Assembly: GCF_947242115.1 (NCBI RefSeq)
Contig: NC_074723.1
Location: 13,765,501 to 13,829,500, forward strand
Direction of reading: 5' to 3'
Source of the DNA: Biomphalaria glabrata
Lineage: Eukaryota; Mollusca; Gastropoda; Planorbidae
Length of the DNA: 64,000 nucleotides
The translations under genes were made by a program, and so were the position numbers. This document shows positions 36,101 through 48,690 of this stretch, piece after piece (position 1 is the stretch's first letter; each line of letters starts with the position of its first letter). A model generated the notes under the pieces. The model made no database searches. It saw nothing but the letters and a program-made list of their open reading frames with translations, and was not told the DNA's origin.

Positions 36101-37588
36101 TGGTTGATTAGGTCCTGAGTGACAAGAAAGGGCTGCTGACCAAGGTGTCCACATTACAGAAGAAAGTTGGACATTACCATGCTGCTGCCAAAAGTTATAG
36201 AGAAAAAGAGCTGGAGCTGAAGGCAGAGCTGGAGAAGGCCTATGAAAGTCTGACAAAAGTAATAAAACACATTCTATCATTACATATTTCTAATGTGCTT
36301 ATTTTACCAAGAACGAATATTGAAAAGAAATGGCTAACATCCATCAGACATTCTTACACCTTTTTTTTTTTTTTTGTAATAATTTGTGGTGCTGGTTAAT
36401 CCGTATTTTTTAAAAATTTGTGTTCAATGATGATAATTATAAAGAAAGACACTGAATCAACACTATGAATTCTGATTTTTTAAATTTCTGAAACACTACT
36501 TTTTAAAGGCAGTTTATTCTATTAGAACATTAATTCCTTTTTTTAATTATGCCATAGTTTTAGTATTAATAATATTTTTTTCTTACTTATAGAATTAAAA
36601 AAAAAAAGAAATTAGCTTTGAGAGAAAAAAAATTCATGATTATTCATTCTTTTTCAAATTTGCCCTCTTGCTATAGTAATGTAAACTCCCTCTTTGCATG
36701 TTGTTGGTTGTAAATAAATAATGTCATAAACATTTTTTTCAATAAAACTGAAATTTTGTTTGTGCTATTTTACAGTCAGAAAAAGAAAACAATGAAAAGA
36801 GAAGGAAACTTGTTCACCTGCGCAATGCTCTGCGCTATAATAAAACAGAAGGCAGCCAAAGCTTTCACCAAGCTTTGAATGAGGACAGCCCCAATGTGGC
36901 ATTCACGCCTCCTCCTTCAGCCAGCTCTGATGATCTGGACCTCACTCCTCCCCAAGTTCCAGAGATACCACAGAGTCCTGACCTATTTGACAGCCCAGCA
37001 TCTCCCCCGCCATCACACAGAACGGGAGACTTTGAAACCCCCAAGTTGAAATTTTTCAAAGTTCCTACAGCCAAGGAAAAGTTTCAGGCAGCCAAAAAGG
37101 CAAAGATTGAAAATGAGGATGCCCCTAAAATACCATCAACTTTTTATTCCATCATGCAGAAAAAAGTGACAGGTGTGTCGAACTCTCGTGCACATGTGCC
37201 ATCTGTTATTACTCGTGGCTATGACGGATTTGGGGGTTCAACTAACTTTGTTCAACCTCTAGGTCCTCCCAAATCACAGATTCAAAAGAAGCTACACTGC
37301 GTTAAACTAAAGAAAGCTCACTCAGGTCCACCCAATTTACTGAACAACCAGAGACTTCTAAAAGATTGTGTTCAGAATGTGCCTATGTCTTTGTCACTTG
37401 GCGCTACCATTGACAATGAAACTTCAACAAGCAAGGAATCATCATGCTGCACATCATTACCTGGTAAAGAACAAGTGAAAGCCAAGAGTGGGTTTTTGTA
37501 TAACAAGATGTCCTTCACATCTTCTAGGCATATACTTTCCTCAGTTCCTAAATTGACTTCTGACAATGACATAATTGATTTGACATGA
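33181..37588 (+). CDS. TRAIP: TRAIP, RING-H2 E3 ubiquitin ligase (TRAF-interacting protein)
   Basis: Exons: 33,181-33,345; 33,555-33,644; 33,783-34,044; 34,826-34,935; 36,112-36,258; 36,776-37,588. They give 528 residues against 469 in human. Residues 5-47 form a C3H2C3 RING: C5, C8, C25, H27, H30, C33, C44, C47. PVKRNLIIKRLFFD follows, matching human QVGKRTIINKLFFD. Residues about 70-300 are coiled coil. A conserved block GYDGFGGSTNFVQP near residue 407 matches human GFDGLGGRTKFIQP. In vertebrates TRAIP ubiquitinates the CMG helicase at mitotic entry and at interstrand crosslinks. The human protein ends in a PCNA-binding PIP box; this one ends DNDIIDLT, which looks like a SUMO-interacting motif, and no PIP box is seen. 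The start is chosen because MRAQCCIC aligns with human MPIRALCTIC. An AATAAA lies at 37,992. Confidence 0.95.
35200..35305 (-). mobile_element. tRNA-derived SINE family C (TRAIP intron 4)
   Basis: Minus strand: GGCTGCCTGGCCATGTGGAA, ATGATGGTCTCGACTTCAAA, CCTGACACCTG. It is collinear with 49,865-50,010. It lies in the intron between TRAIP exons 4 and 5 and does not touch splice sites. Confidence 0.62.
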
Positions 37589-38290
37589 CATACAGTGTTA
37601 CAGAATTCTTGTGTCTATGTTATGATTAATGTGTTTTCATGATAGCTTATTTATAATTCAACTTCACTTTATGATCTATCTTTAAACTGTAGGATACAAC
37701 ATTTACATTCATTTCTCAATTGAAAATATATTCAGTACTCATCTTCTAGCAATTTTACATTATTTAAAAAAGAAAGTCTATGAGGAAATTTGTTTGTATT
37801 TTCTACCATGAGTAAATTTTTTTTTTCAAACTGTTGTTCCATTTTCATTACTGTAGTATATTTACTTAATTATATATATTTGCTTAGTTTTCATAATTTT
37901 TAGATTAACGGTAATTTCTTTTTTAACAATTATTCTAATTGATCCAATGATTCATTTTATTTTGATTGTAAATTAAAATATCTTAAACTTTAATAAAGAG
38001 TATGTGTCAGCAAAACAGTGCCAATAATGCTAAATATTTACAATTCTGTAGGGGTAGTGTTTTGGAGTTTATATATTGGTTTTGGTCATGGCATCTCAGT
38101 GTGTTAATCATCAATACAGGTAGTCCTCTCTAAACAACAGAATCCTGTTTTAACACCCCTTTTAAACAAGTCTGAAAATAGGATTAGGTATTTTTATCCT
38201 TGTTACAAGGATATACCGCTGTTATTTGGGCATGTTTGTGATATGCAGATAATTGTTGCACCGCGTATCATCGATTAGAACATCTTTCTT
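37589..38290 (+). other. TRAIP 3' UTR and downstream spacer
   Basis: AT-rich sequence after the TRAIP stop. A candidate polyadenylation signal AATAAA at 37,992-37,997 would give a 3' UTR of about 430 bp. Nothing further is recognised up to the SINE at 38,300. Confidence 0.45.
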
Positions 38291-38299
38291 TTACCATAA

Positions 38300-38540
38300 A
38301 TTATAAAATGATAGCTTTTATATAGCGCTACTTTCATGCTTATAGCATGCTCAGAGCGCTATGGTCCAATCTCATTTGTGGGGGAGGGGTTATCTGGGAG
38401 AAGGTTTTTCAGTGCTGCCTTTAGGTGCTCAGTAAACACAACTCTGGTCAAGTTGGGTGTCGAACTTTGAGCCCCCTTCATAGGTAGCCAAGTTCAAGCG
38501 TACTTAGCCTCTCGACCACACTTCGCACCTTATACCATGT
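38300..38540 (-). mobile_element. tRNA-derived SINE family A
   Basis: The minus-strand head GTGTGGTCGAGAGGCTAAGT resembles an A box and AAGTTCGACACCC a B box. The 3' part GAGATTGGACCATAGCGC...GAGCATGCTATAAGCATG matches the plus-strand copy at 42,410-42,625. Confidence 0.78.
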
Positions 38541-41500
38541 GCAGCATTCTGTACAGTAGCTAACATTTAAATTAAACATGTATGTAGAATGTATACATTA
38601 TTTACTTTTTCTATGCTTCCACACAAACTGTCTTTGTAACCTTGTTTTTTAGCAACCCCGAAAGGGGAAAAGACGCTATTAGTTTTGTGTGGCCTGTCTG
38701 TCCATCCGTCCCGTTTAGATCTCAGAAACTAGAAGCGAAAATGAAATTCGGACATCATGATATTTCAGATCATTCAAAGTTCTGATGCAACAGCTACTTT
38801 TTTCTTTTCTGAAAGCGAAAAATCTTATTTTTTAAATCAAAAATTTTTCATAAAAATACACCATTTTTAAAACTATTTACTATTAATAGTAACAAACACC
38901 GGAGGCTGTTTAAGTAAGGCAGATGACTATTGACCATTTTATTAACTTATTTATGCAAATGGTTTTAGAATTTTGGTAAAAAAAATATTTTATTTTATAA
39001 TTGTGTTGCTAAGTTATGCAAGTTCTGTCATACTAAATACATTTACAAAAAAAAAAAAAGTTAACTTTTTTTTTTTTTTAAAGAGAAAAAAATTAATTGA
39101 ATATGCAACAATTAATATATAGTTTTTCATCACCTGAAACACAGACCTATGGGACATTTTATGGAAATGTTTTTTTTTTCTTGAGGCTTTCAATAAGAGA
39201 TTGACCCTTTACAAAACAATTAGATCAATTAGATACTCATTATAAGACATCACTTAGGTCAGGCTCACATCTAACTTCACATTCACTTATCCCTTGTTCT
39301 GCTGGACCTTTGGGGCTCCGCACAGGATATGTCAACCATCTTTCTCCATTCTTCTCTGTCATTTGCCTTTGGTAGAATTTCATTATGATATTCTTTCTGA
39401 AAATATTGAAACCTGCCTATTTACCAGCCTGGGTGAACCACTTCTGATAGAATTTAATACCAATATTCTTCTGAAAATATTGAAACCTGCCTTTTTTCCT
39501 GCCTGGGTGGACAACTTCAGGGGCCGATTTTGAGCTTGTGTTTCCACACAAAACTGTCTTTGTAACCTTGTTATTTTTTATATTTTACTTTTTATGTACA
39601 CTATAGAATTAGTTGAGCTATACAGCTTATTTGATACAATAGGATTATAAGCAGATTATCTTGCAGTCCAATCTTTTGTTGGCATTTTATGTTGTTTCAA
39701 GTCTTGTGAATGACAGGTCGAAATTTAGGCTAAAATGCACTGAACAGAGCTAATGTACTTAATATAAATAGATCTACATCTAATGCTTCTTATGTATTCA
39801 TGTTTTAATGCCATTCAGATGGGTGTTTTATTAATCCTTTTCATGTGCAAAGAAATATCAATCCTTTCTAGTAAAATAAGTGGAACCTTTTTTTATGTAT
39901 TGACCTTTAAGATGTTACAAGTCAGCCAACACCATAAGTTCCCTCTGGGTTTCTAATAGTAATAGAAAGTAGCCACTCTTTCATGGTCAAAATAGCAAAA
40001 TATTTCCTATGAGATTCTTAAAATAGGTTAACAAAACTAAATGCTTCAGTTTATTTGTGGTATTGAAGTCTGAGATGTTTATTATTGTATCACATTATGA
40101 TATTGTACAAATCGAGGCTTAGTATTTACAAAATGCCCATATGAAATGAGTAGAACTATAAAGCAAGCAAAACTGATGGTGCAGATTTGAGAAAATATGT
40201 CTTTAAATCTTGTCATTTTTTTTTTTCATTTATTCAATTATTGTCAATGTTTATGTAATAATAAAAAATGTTGAATAAATAGCAAGTTTTTTTTTTGTAT
40301 TCGAAAAGATAGAACATTTACTACAAATAATTGACTTCAAATATGAATGCATTTTAATAGCCATTTATTCAAGTTTCTGGATATTAGAAATTGCACCATA
40401 GATGGGGAAAATACACACAATACACTGGGCTAAAAAAAAAAAAGCTATTTATAAAGTGGTGTACAGTGTGAGACTAGGAAGCAGATCACCTCCATACACA
40501 TACATGGTTGACAAATCATGTGTTCAATTCATCAATAAATAAATTGGTTTAATCTATACAGTGATAACATTTGCTTCAAATCTGTTTTAGGAAAGTCACT
40601 AATATCACATCTATACACAAACTAGAATTCTGCACACACCACGCTCTGAGTTCATAGAAATTAATCTCGTTTGTGATAAGGAACAAGAATAGCCTCAACA
40701 ATGAAGTGTTCAAGAAACATGCACATCAGACCATGCAACATCATTCATAGTAAAATTCATAGCTACACACATTTCAAAGGAGAACATTTTTATGCTCTAA
40801 TACTGATAACCAATGGTATAAAAAAAAAAAAAACAATTCAAGCAATGAATACGAGAGTAACAATGGTGCTTGAAATAAGAACTTATCACAAAAATTACAT
40901 CTACTATAGTTTGAAATGTCCATGGGCCTGTACACCTTGCAATATGAGAAAACTTTCCTTTTTTTTTTTTATAGAAGTGCAATATATATATATATTTTTA
41001 TTAAAATGTTGAAAATGTATAAGAAGATGAGCAGTGTAAAGTAGGCAGTACAATGAGTGTGTGGACAATATAGGAGGCCAGAATGTTGTGTGGTATTCAC
41101 TAGTACAGAATGATTAGCAATTTGTAGGACATCAAATTCAAGTTTATGTTTACAAAATAATTTTCAATTCGTACTATGATCTTGCATTCTCTTCACGGAA
41201 GGAACAAATTTGTCAACAGCTGGAAGTCTGGAAATGGACAAAAATGATGGCAAAGTTGATGAATGTCGTGCTAATAACATGAATGTCATGGGTTCCATCC
41301 CCATACTGGCCATTTTTTTTTTCAATGATGATTGGTTCAGATCCTATTTGATCTGAGCTTATCATATTCTATCTGATTTTATTTGAGCATAAAGTAGGAA
41401 CTGATTTCAAAAAATAATTTAATACAGTATATCAAGGTCAATTTTACCATAACTTATATAACATATGGAAAAGACAAAATATATATATATATACATATAC

Positions 41501-42405
41501 ATACAGTAAACAATTTAATGACAAAATTAGATGATTTTACACAAGTATAATGTAGCTTTACAAGAAAGGTCAAAATTGCTTTAAAGTTCTATAAGATAGA
41601 TGTTTAATTCCCATGTTTATGCATATGCAAAAGTTGCACAGTGTTCAATCACTTTTACTCAGGTTAACCCAAGCATAACCTAATAGCCATTATTTCCATT
41701 TTTTAAGCCCTGTGCCAAACTCCTAAGCAAATAATGCTAACTCTTAGATATAACAAATTTTTTTTAGAAAAATAAAAATGACCAACATGTCTATAGTTAC
41801 CAAAAATTCATACTTTTAATATCTTTAGAATAGAAAAAAAAAGATGCTAATATCCTGGGTGGGTCTTTTATATTTGTGCTTTAAACATTTAGAGAAGAGA
41901 TATAAAGGTTTACACTTCTGGTTTTCTGTTATCATTCTGAACAAGAAATAAAAGAGTTTTTAATATACAAAAAAACTGCTAGTAATGTTCTTTAGCATCA
42001 GATGGTACTATTAGTCTACCATAAATACCACATTTTATTGTAATAACTATTGGTAGAGTCAGCCTATTTTTGAAGAAAAAAAATGGTGTCTCCTCCATGA
42101 CATGAACCATAGACCTATGCATTGGCTCCTTCACACACACAAAAAATGCAGTCTTATAGATATGTTTGTCAGCTAATTTTAAACAACTGACCAGCACAGT
42201 AAATTTTATGCTAATCGGTATGAATGCACCTTTTTTTGTTTTTTTATATTTTTAAAACACCTTATATTTATCATAAGATGAACAAGTTTTTAATTTAGTC
42301 CCATGAAATAATAAATGAACTATTCACATTTCATCTCAGGTAGAAAAAGAAAATCAATTGAAGTAGGCTAATACATTTGTAAAAAAAAATTAAATATGAT
42401 AGTGT
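38541..42405. other. Intergenic spacer between TRAIP and the DUF1647 gene
   Basis: AT-rich. At about 38,620-38,800 there is a GC-richer repeat-like stretch (GTCTTTGTAACCTTG, CCCCGAAAGGGG, GTCTGTCCATCCGTCCCG). Its first part recurs at 39,543-39,575 (CACACAAAACTGTCTTTGTA). Within 39,360-39,520 an imperfect direct repeat of about 70 bp is present (AGAATTTCATTATGATATTC...AAATATTGAAACCTGCC). No gene is seen. Confidence 0.45.
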
Positions 42406-42409
42406 AGGA

Positions 42410-42625
42410 TGTGTGGCTGCAAGGCCATAACCGCTTGGCTAGGGCTGTCACCTAACATGGGAACTTGAGTTTGAATCCTAACTCAAGCAGAGTTGTATTT
42501 GCCGCGCACCTTAAGTCAGCACTGAAACCTTTTTCTAGGTACCCCCACTGGTCCAGAAAAGAGATTGGACCATAGTATACTGAGCATGTTATAAGCATGG
42601 AAGATGCGCTACAAAAAAGCAATTT
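42410..42625 (+). mobile_element. tRNA-derived SINE family A
   Basis: The tRNA-like head contains GTGTGGCTGCAAGGCC and GAGTTTGAATCCTAACTC (B-box-like). The body has GCACCTTAAGTCAGCACTG. The tail GAGATTGGACCATAGTATAC...GAGCATGTTATAAGCATGG matches the inverted copy at 38,300-38,540. Confidence 0.8.
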
Positions 42626-43089
42626 TTTTTAAATACAGATTTTTAAATGATGTTAATGATTTAGAGTGATTCCTACACAGCCAATTCACAAATTTATTCA
42701 TTTTCATTGAATAAATCCAATGATTTTTTAAAATTACAACATTTTTAAACCTAAGACTAGAAAAGACATTGAAAAATTTAAGAGTACAAATTTGCAGTCA
42801 CTTTTATTGACAGTGTTGCTAAGAAATCAACCAGATTTTAGAAATTAAAAAGTATATTTCTATTTTAAATGAGTACTATCCCTCCTCCTCCCGTGACCCC
42901 CATCAAAAAAAAACTTAACTTAGGAATATTTTGAGCAATTTTGTTTTAGAAGACATGAGAAGTTTGTGTTTACACATTTCTGTATCCACAATGTGGTCAG
43001 GACCAACTAGCTGACTATACTGCGGAATGTAGGTTGCCATGACAATGACATGCATCACAAATAAAAAAAAAAACTCTTTCTAATTGACT

Positions 43090-43350
43090 GGAGGAGGTGC
43101 TATGGCTTGACTTCCGAACCGGGGTCCGAATCCTGGTGAAGACTGGGATTTTGAATTTCAGGATCTTCGGGCGTCTCTGAGTCCACCCAGCTCTAATGGG
43201 TACCTGACATTAATTAGGGAAAAGTAAAGGCGATTAGTCATTGTGCTGGCCACATGACACCCTCGTTAACCGTAGGCCACAAATTCAGATGACCTTTACA
43301 TCATCTGCCCTATAGACCACAAGGTCTGAAAGGGAACTTAACTTTTTTTT
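43090..43350 (+). mobile_element. tRNA-derived SINE family B
   Basis: Head with GGGTCCGAATCCTGG (B box), then TGAAGACTGGGATTTTGAAT, GTACCTGACATTAATTAGGG, ACATCATCTGCCCTATAGAC and AAGGTCTGAAAGGG, ending in a T run. This is the best-preserved copy of the five in the window. Confidence 0.82.
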
Positions 43351-45459
43351 TAATTGACTGGAATTCAAAAAGTCTAAAGGATAAACAGTAATAGTTACAG
43401 AATGTATTGATTGTACTCAGAATATTATATCTAGCTTTTAATTTAGTGCATTAGAGAAATAAACACTTCTGAATTTAACTTATACCTTAAACACACACAA
43501 AAAAATATTTGCCTAACTATTTCAGTATGGATAGTAACACTGTAAGAAAGTGAATGAGGCTTTCTCAGATGAGTGCCTTTAACAGCATTGTCTGAAGTGA
43601 GAAAAAATAATAATTATGTCACAGTAAAAAAAAACACATTTGCTAAATCCAAATTTGTTCTCAATAAAACAATAAATAATTATTATTGGAAAATATATAA
43701 ATACATTTTTTTAAAGCACAACTATATACATTAAAGTACTTTTATGCACAGAGTAAAATTTTTATTTTAAATGAAACAGAATTGATAAGTATTGATCAAA
43801 ACTTTCTTGCACTCAATTCTTTTTTGTAAATAACATTTTTCTACTTTTGAGAGAGAAAATAGCTAATTTCCTATTCACTTGTTAGATTGCTATATGCATG
43901 CATTCTCAAAAATATTGCGATCTTTAAAACTATGTCTCAAAAAGAAATTGATTTGCTGCAAGTCTTCATTCCAAATGAAAATGACATTATAAAAAAACTT
44001 GCATAAAAGTTTACAATTCCAAATTAAGGTTTACGAAAAATTTTTATGTTTTTAACCGTAGCCCAATGTCAAAGTTTTAATCTGAAAATCTATAATTATC
44101 AAATGTAGCCACACTACAGGATATATCCAAATGACCTGAAATGCTGTGTTATTGATTTTCAAAGTATATAAAACTTTAAATGAAGAACTCTTCTTTAAAG
44201 ACCATAGAGTGATGTTCGATATCAGGAAAGAAGATAACTTTATCTTAATATTTTAAATATAAATAATTTTTTTTTATCTGACTTAAGAATGAGCTTTACA
44301 TCACAAATATGATTAATATCAAAAGTAATTACAAGAATCTTTTACAAAGAAATGTACATACATACACACTGGCAGTTGAAATATATATATATTAAAAAAT
44401 AATCATTTCTTTGATTTAGGAACTATATGTATTACAAAGGCAAATTTAGTAAAGCCTTATCTGCCACTGAAATAATAATCTATTTAATATTTTTTTTTAT
44501 GTTTTAACAACAGAAATTATCCTATGACTTTGATCAGGAAAGTTTCATTAAAAATATTTTGCTTTTGAAAGTATAAGTATAAAAAAGTAATAACAAACAA
44601 ATAATGCAGAAATAAATATTATATCAATAAGACAAATGCAAAAGTAACAAAGGAAATCAAAATCTCAGACAAATTTCTGGCTAAGTTGAGAAAAATATCA
44701 ATAAAAAAGTGGATAAGTCCATAAAAAAATTATAATAATACAAGATTATCAACACATCTTTTCATCTTCACATCTCTCACTTTTAATGTTCACTGTTAAT
44801 AAGTCTCACATTTTGATTAATCATACAGTAGAAACAAGCTTGAGCAAGAGAAAGAAATGATTCTACAACCATTATACAAGCAAGCTAGAGAGCATCAAAT
44901 GTCACATTTAGAGTTTGAAATTGAAAGGTTTGTATGGCTCATCAAAGAATTAATTGAAGCAAGCAAAAAATCATTTATACACATAAATGAGTAAATATTT
45001 AAAAATGCTTTGCTATATCAAATGTTATCAACAACCAAAAAAAAAAAAAAAAAAATAAGCACCTGAACAAGTCATAAAAATTTTTCTCACATTATCAAGT
45101 TGCCAAAGAAACATCAATGAGTGGTTTAATTATAGGCAAGAAACAAATAAACAGGATGGAAGCACATACTTTTTCTAAGCTTAAGAGAAAAAAGTTTTTT
45201 ATCTGGCACATTAGACAGTAAAAGTATATTCTGGATACTGAACGCACACAATTACTCATGCACATAAGACATGCTACATAGTAACACATGTATCATACTG
45301 CACTTATTTTAGAGCTACTTGACATTTAAACAGTCTGACAGTAAGACCAATGAGTATCTTAAACCCACTGTCTTTATGCATATCGAACAAGAGAATAAAT
45401 CCTACTAAATTTAAATAGTCTCTCCAAAATAAAAATAATCACAATCACAAGCAACTAGG
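43351..45459. other. Spacer / probable 3' UTR side of the DUF1647 gene
   Basis: AT-rich, with an A run at about 45,037-45,055 and short AT repeats. The 3' UTR of the minus-strand gene must lie at the right end, but its limit cannot be fixed. Confidence 0.35.
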
Positions 45460-48400
45460 CTAAACATTTATCTGCCTGCTCATGGCCCACCTTATTTCAT
45501 ACTCAGGCCTAGTTTTGTTCTCAGCTCTTAACTGGTCATCCAATAAGTTGCCAAACAGCTTTTCCCTATTAGTGTATGGCTCCTCATCAAACTTGAAGGC
45601 AATCCCTAATATGACATTCAGTGCAGACATATCATACTTATGGCAGCCAGTATACTTGAAAAGGGGCTTCCTGAAATAGTTGCAGCCAGAGTCTTGGGCT
45701 CCGGGTGGGCTGATGCATTCCTCCATCAGGGCACATTTCACCCAGGGTAGCATAACATCTTTGCTTACTTTTTCTGTGTTGAATACCATCAGATGTGAGG
45801 CTTCTATAGCATGCTGAGAAAGAAAGCAATAAAATTTACTATATTTAGTATGGAGGCCAAAATAAACAAAAACTTTTGACAGACCTTTGAAGTGCCCACC
45901 TCATCATGGTTGCAGCACATCACCATGGGATGGTCAAAAGGATTTCATTTTGGTCACAGTTTTGAAGGCCATGCGGCCAATGTAAAAACTCACAACACAG
46001 CTCCACCCCAAATGTGTGGGGGAACATGGCAATCGGAGTAGCCACTGCACACAACTTACAAGGTTGGGTATGGGGATGAAAAGATCGAAGGTTGATCTGC
46101 TAGAGCTAAAAGTAGTCAAAAACTTTGGGAGGTCTCCAGCTCTGCGTTTTTGATGATGCCAGCATTGCAATTAGCCAACACGCTGTGGCACTGGTGTTGA
46201 GAGGAAAGATCTCCAAAACTTTCCCAGTTTAAGGAGGACAGCATGGCAATGCCAACATTGTCCAGCGGCCTTGGACATGAGTTGAGGGTCTATAGCTACT
46301 GTCCTGACAGTGAGATGCAACCAGTTCAACCCCTCTCCTCTCTCTATTTCAGTCACTAAAGTATTGATACAAGGTACAGACAGTACCCAAATAAGCCCCG
46401 TCCACACTAAGTACCTTTCAAAAAAGAAAATATCAGCAGCTCTGAAGCTAAAAACACTTAATGAAGAAAACTGACTAGTTACCTTTGCTCTCTTTTCCTA
46501 AGATACCAGAAATTAATTGAGGAACTACACAATTTAAAGATCAAAAATAGTCTGAAAAAGTTATCTTGTTTACCTGAAAGAAGTAAGAGTTCTGATCCAT
46601 GTTGAAAAACTTGAACATTTTTGGATGAGTAAAAGAAGAGGTAGGATCTTTCAAAGGCCAACCTTGGAGACCAAACTCTTTAGCACGAGTCAAGGAAAGA
46701 GTCAGATTGCTCTCAGTAAAATAATATCCATCATCAACCCAGATCACAGCTCCATACCTATGCAGCATCTCCTATAAAATTTAAAACGTGCATGTTAGCA
46801 AAGCCCCTTTCTTAACAACAAATTGTGTTTTTTTTAATGATAAAAATGCTTCAAAATGTTCATATTTAGTACTACTGTTGACAAATCAATTTATAAATTT
46901 AAAAAAAAATTAATAAAAAAAAAAAAATGACAAAGAAGTTCATAATAATACCTGTATACAGAGTGGTCTGTAACTCTTTATATTTAAATATTTCACATGA
47001 GATGGATATTTGTCAAATTTGAAGACTCTAGTTTCACAATTCCAACTCACATTACAATGTTTGTTGAGCTGAAAATAAAAGAAATGAAGTTAAAGCATAT
47101 ATATATATATATCTTCTTGCACAGGTCATTGTTTAAACAAATATTTAGGATTCATTGCCAATGTAAGATTAGTAAGATTTATTTCCCTTCTTATTCATGA
47201 AGTAATATTATTTAAATATGTTGGTGATTTCTCCATCATTTTGTCAGCACAATACAGATACAATAATATGTATAGTTTTTAAAGAGTCAATAGTAGTTCA
47301 ACATGAAATTTTAACAGGGTCCCTCCTACACAAACACAGTTTTTGTTTCTATTGTAAATGGCTAAAAATAGATTCAAATATCAGGTGTAAAAAAAAATAT
47401 ATAAAATATATATGAGTATAGATCTATTATTTTACTTTTAACACAAGCCCATGTTTTATTGTTTTTCGCATTATCATTGTCTAATATCAATACTTTTATT
47501 GATAGCAAGGTACATAAGCTATAATGTTTAAGGTAGTTTTTAGGGTTGCTTTTTTTTTGCATGTGTGTGGTTTCTTGTTCATGCATTAACATAAGTATTA
47601 TTTGAAACTTTCAATTATTTTTTTCTCTCATCAAACCCTAAATTCATTTGACTGTTGTGGCTTAAAATAAAAGGATTAAAATGCTATTTTTTGCTAAAAA
47701 CAACATTTATACAATTTATTCCTTAAGCGAACCTAATGGAGACATTAGAGCAATTATCAAAATATAAATAAAGGCTTTGTGTAACAATATATTTACCAAG
47801 AGTTGTTCTGAAGCTGATACGCCCAGGTCATATAACACAGTTTTGTAATGTGGAAGAAGGGATTTTATTGAGTTCATGAGCACGACTGCCTCTGGAAACA
47901 GATCAGGTTTTACTCCACTGGCAATGACAGGGAGCCCATAGCTATCTTTCAGCAATGGTACAAAATCAGATTCAGTGCTAATCACTGAGCTTTCAGAATA
48001 GCCCGTTTCTTCAATGTTCTGAGCATTTACATCTGCTGTGAATCCAAGTCTTTTCAAGTAAACTGGATCGACAGTTAATTCCTTTTCTGTTGAAACAAAG
48101 AGATTAATTTTAAAAGCTCTATTCAATGTGGGGGGACTTCCAAAGATAAGTTTTTTTATATGTAACATGATAAAATTGATTATTTCAATGTTTATGTTTT
48201 AATTAATGATAAATAATATCTGAAATAGTTTCTTTTCTTTGATATTTTCAAATTTATAAGTAAATTAACTCGTCCTATATCAACAACTTAAGGTTGCACT
48301 CAAAACAGGATTACATTTTTTAACACTTTTTTTTAACTGTATCATAATTACTTTTATTTTAAAAAAATTATATTTTATATTTGTTCACTATTGACCAAAG

Positions 48401-48690
48401 ATTCCTTTTAACCATCTATGTATTCTCATTTATATAATATTCATTAATAATGGGAAAAGAATATTGAAATATATATATATATATAAAGTAATTGCAAATG
48501 TTTTATTAATACCTCTTATTTGAATATTAGAAGCACGTATGATTCCAGACTGTGTTTTGCTGACAATCGTTTGAAAGTTTGGAGATGGAGAAGAAAGTAT
48601 CCACAATGTTATAGTTGATACCGCCACTAAAACTAGTATCATATAAAAGTTTTTAGTCTTCATTCGATCCCAGGGCGAGCGGGGTGTCAT
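45460..48690 (-). CDS. DUF1647 family type II membrane protein, glycosyltransferase-like
   Basis: Exons on the minus strand: 48,513-48,690; 47,797-48,086; 46,952-47,068; 46,574-46,771; 45,460-45,813. Borders are GT/AG, phases match, and the product is 378 residues. A short basic N-terminus is followed by one hydrophobic segment (FYMILVLVAVSTITLWIL, about residues 15-32), fitting a Golgi type II anchor. The lumenal part has LPHYKTVLYDLGVS, YPSHVKYLNIKSYRPLCI and HRYGAVIWVDDGYYF, in the order seen in nematode and mollusc DUF1647 proteins. VDD could serve as a DxD-like metal site of a GT-A fold; that is inference. C-terminal Cys residues (CALMEEC, GCNYF, GCHKYD) suggest disulphides. The substrate is unknown. 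An alternative start at codon 10 (MKTKNF) would also retain the anchor. Confidence 0.87.
45880..46415. other. GC-richer unclassified island in the last DUF1647 intron
   Basis: Base composition differs from the surrounding AT-rich intron. Short minus-strand frames exist but match no family I recognise. Internal similarity (GATGCCAGCATTGCAATTAG versus GGCAATGCCAACATTGTCC) suggests a decayed repeat. Confidence 0.3.

Noticed and set aside
35996-36280. Minus-strand 94-codon frame
   Set aside because: Overlaps TRAIP exon 5 in antisense. The residue pattern is that of a coiled-coil exon read backwards.
36865-37074. Minus-strand frame over TRAIP exon 6
   Set aside because: Antisense shadow of the Pro/Ser-rich TRAIP coding sequence.
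43090-43200. Functional tRNA gene at SINE heads (also 42,410, 55,831, 61,420)
   Set aside because: A- and B-box-like words exist, but no complete cloverleaf with paired acceptor stem can be drawn, and the same body follows each copy, as in SINEs.
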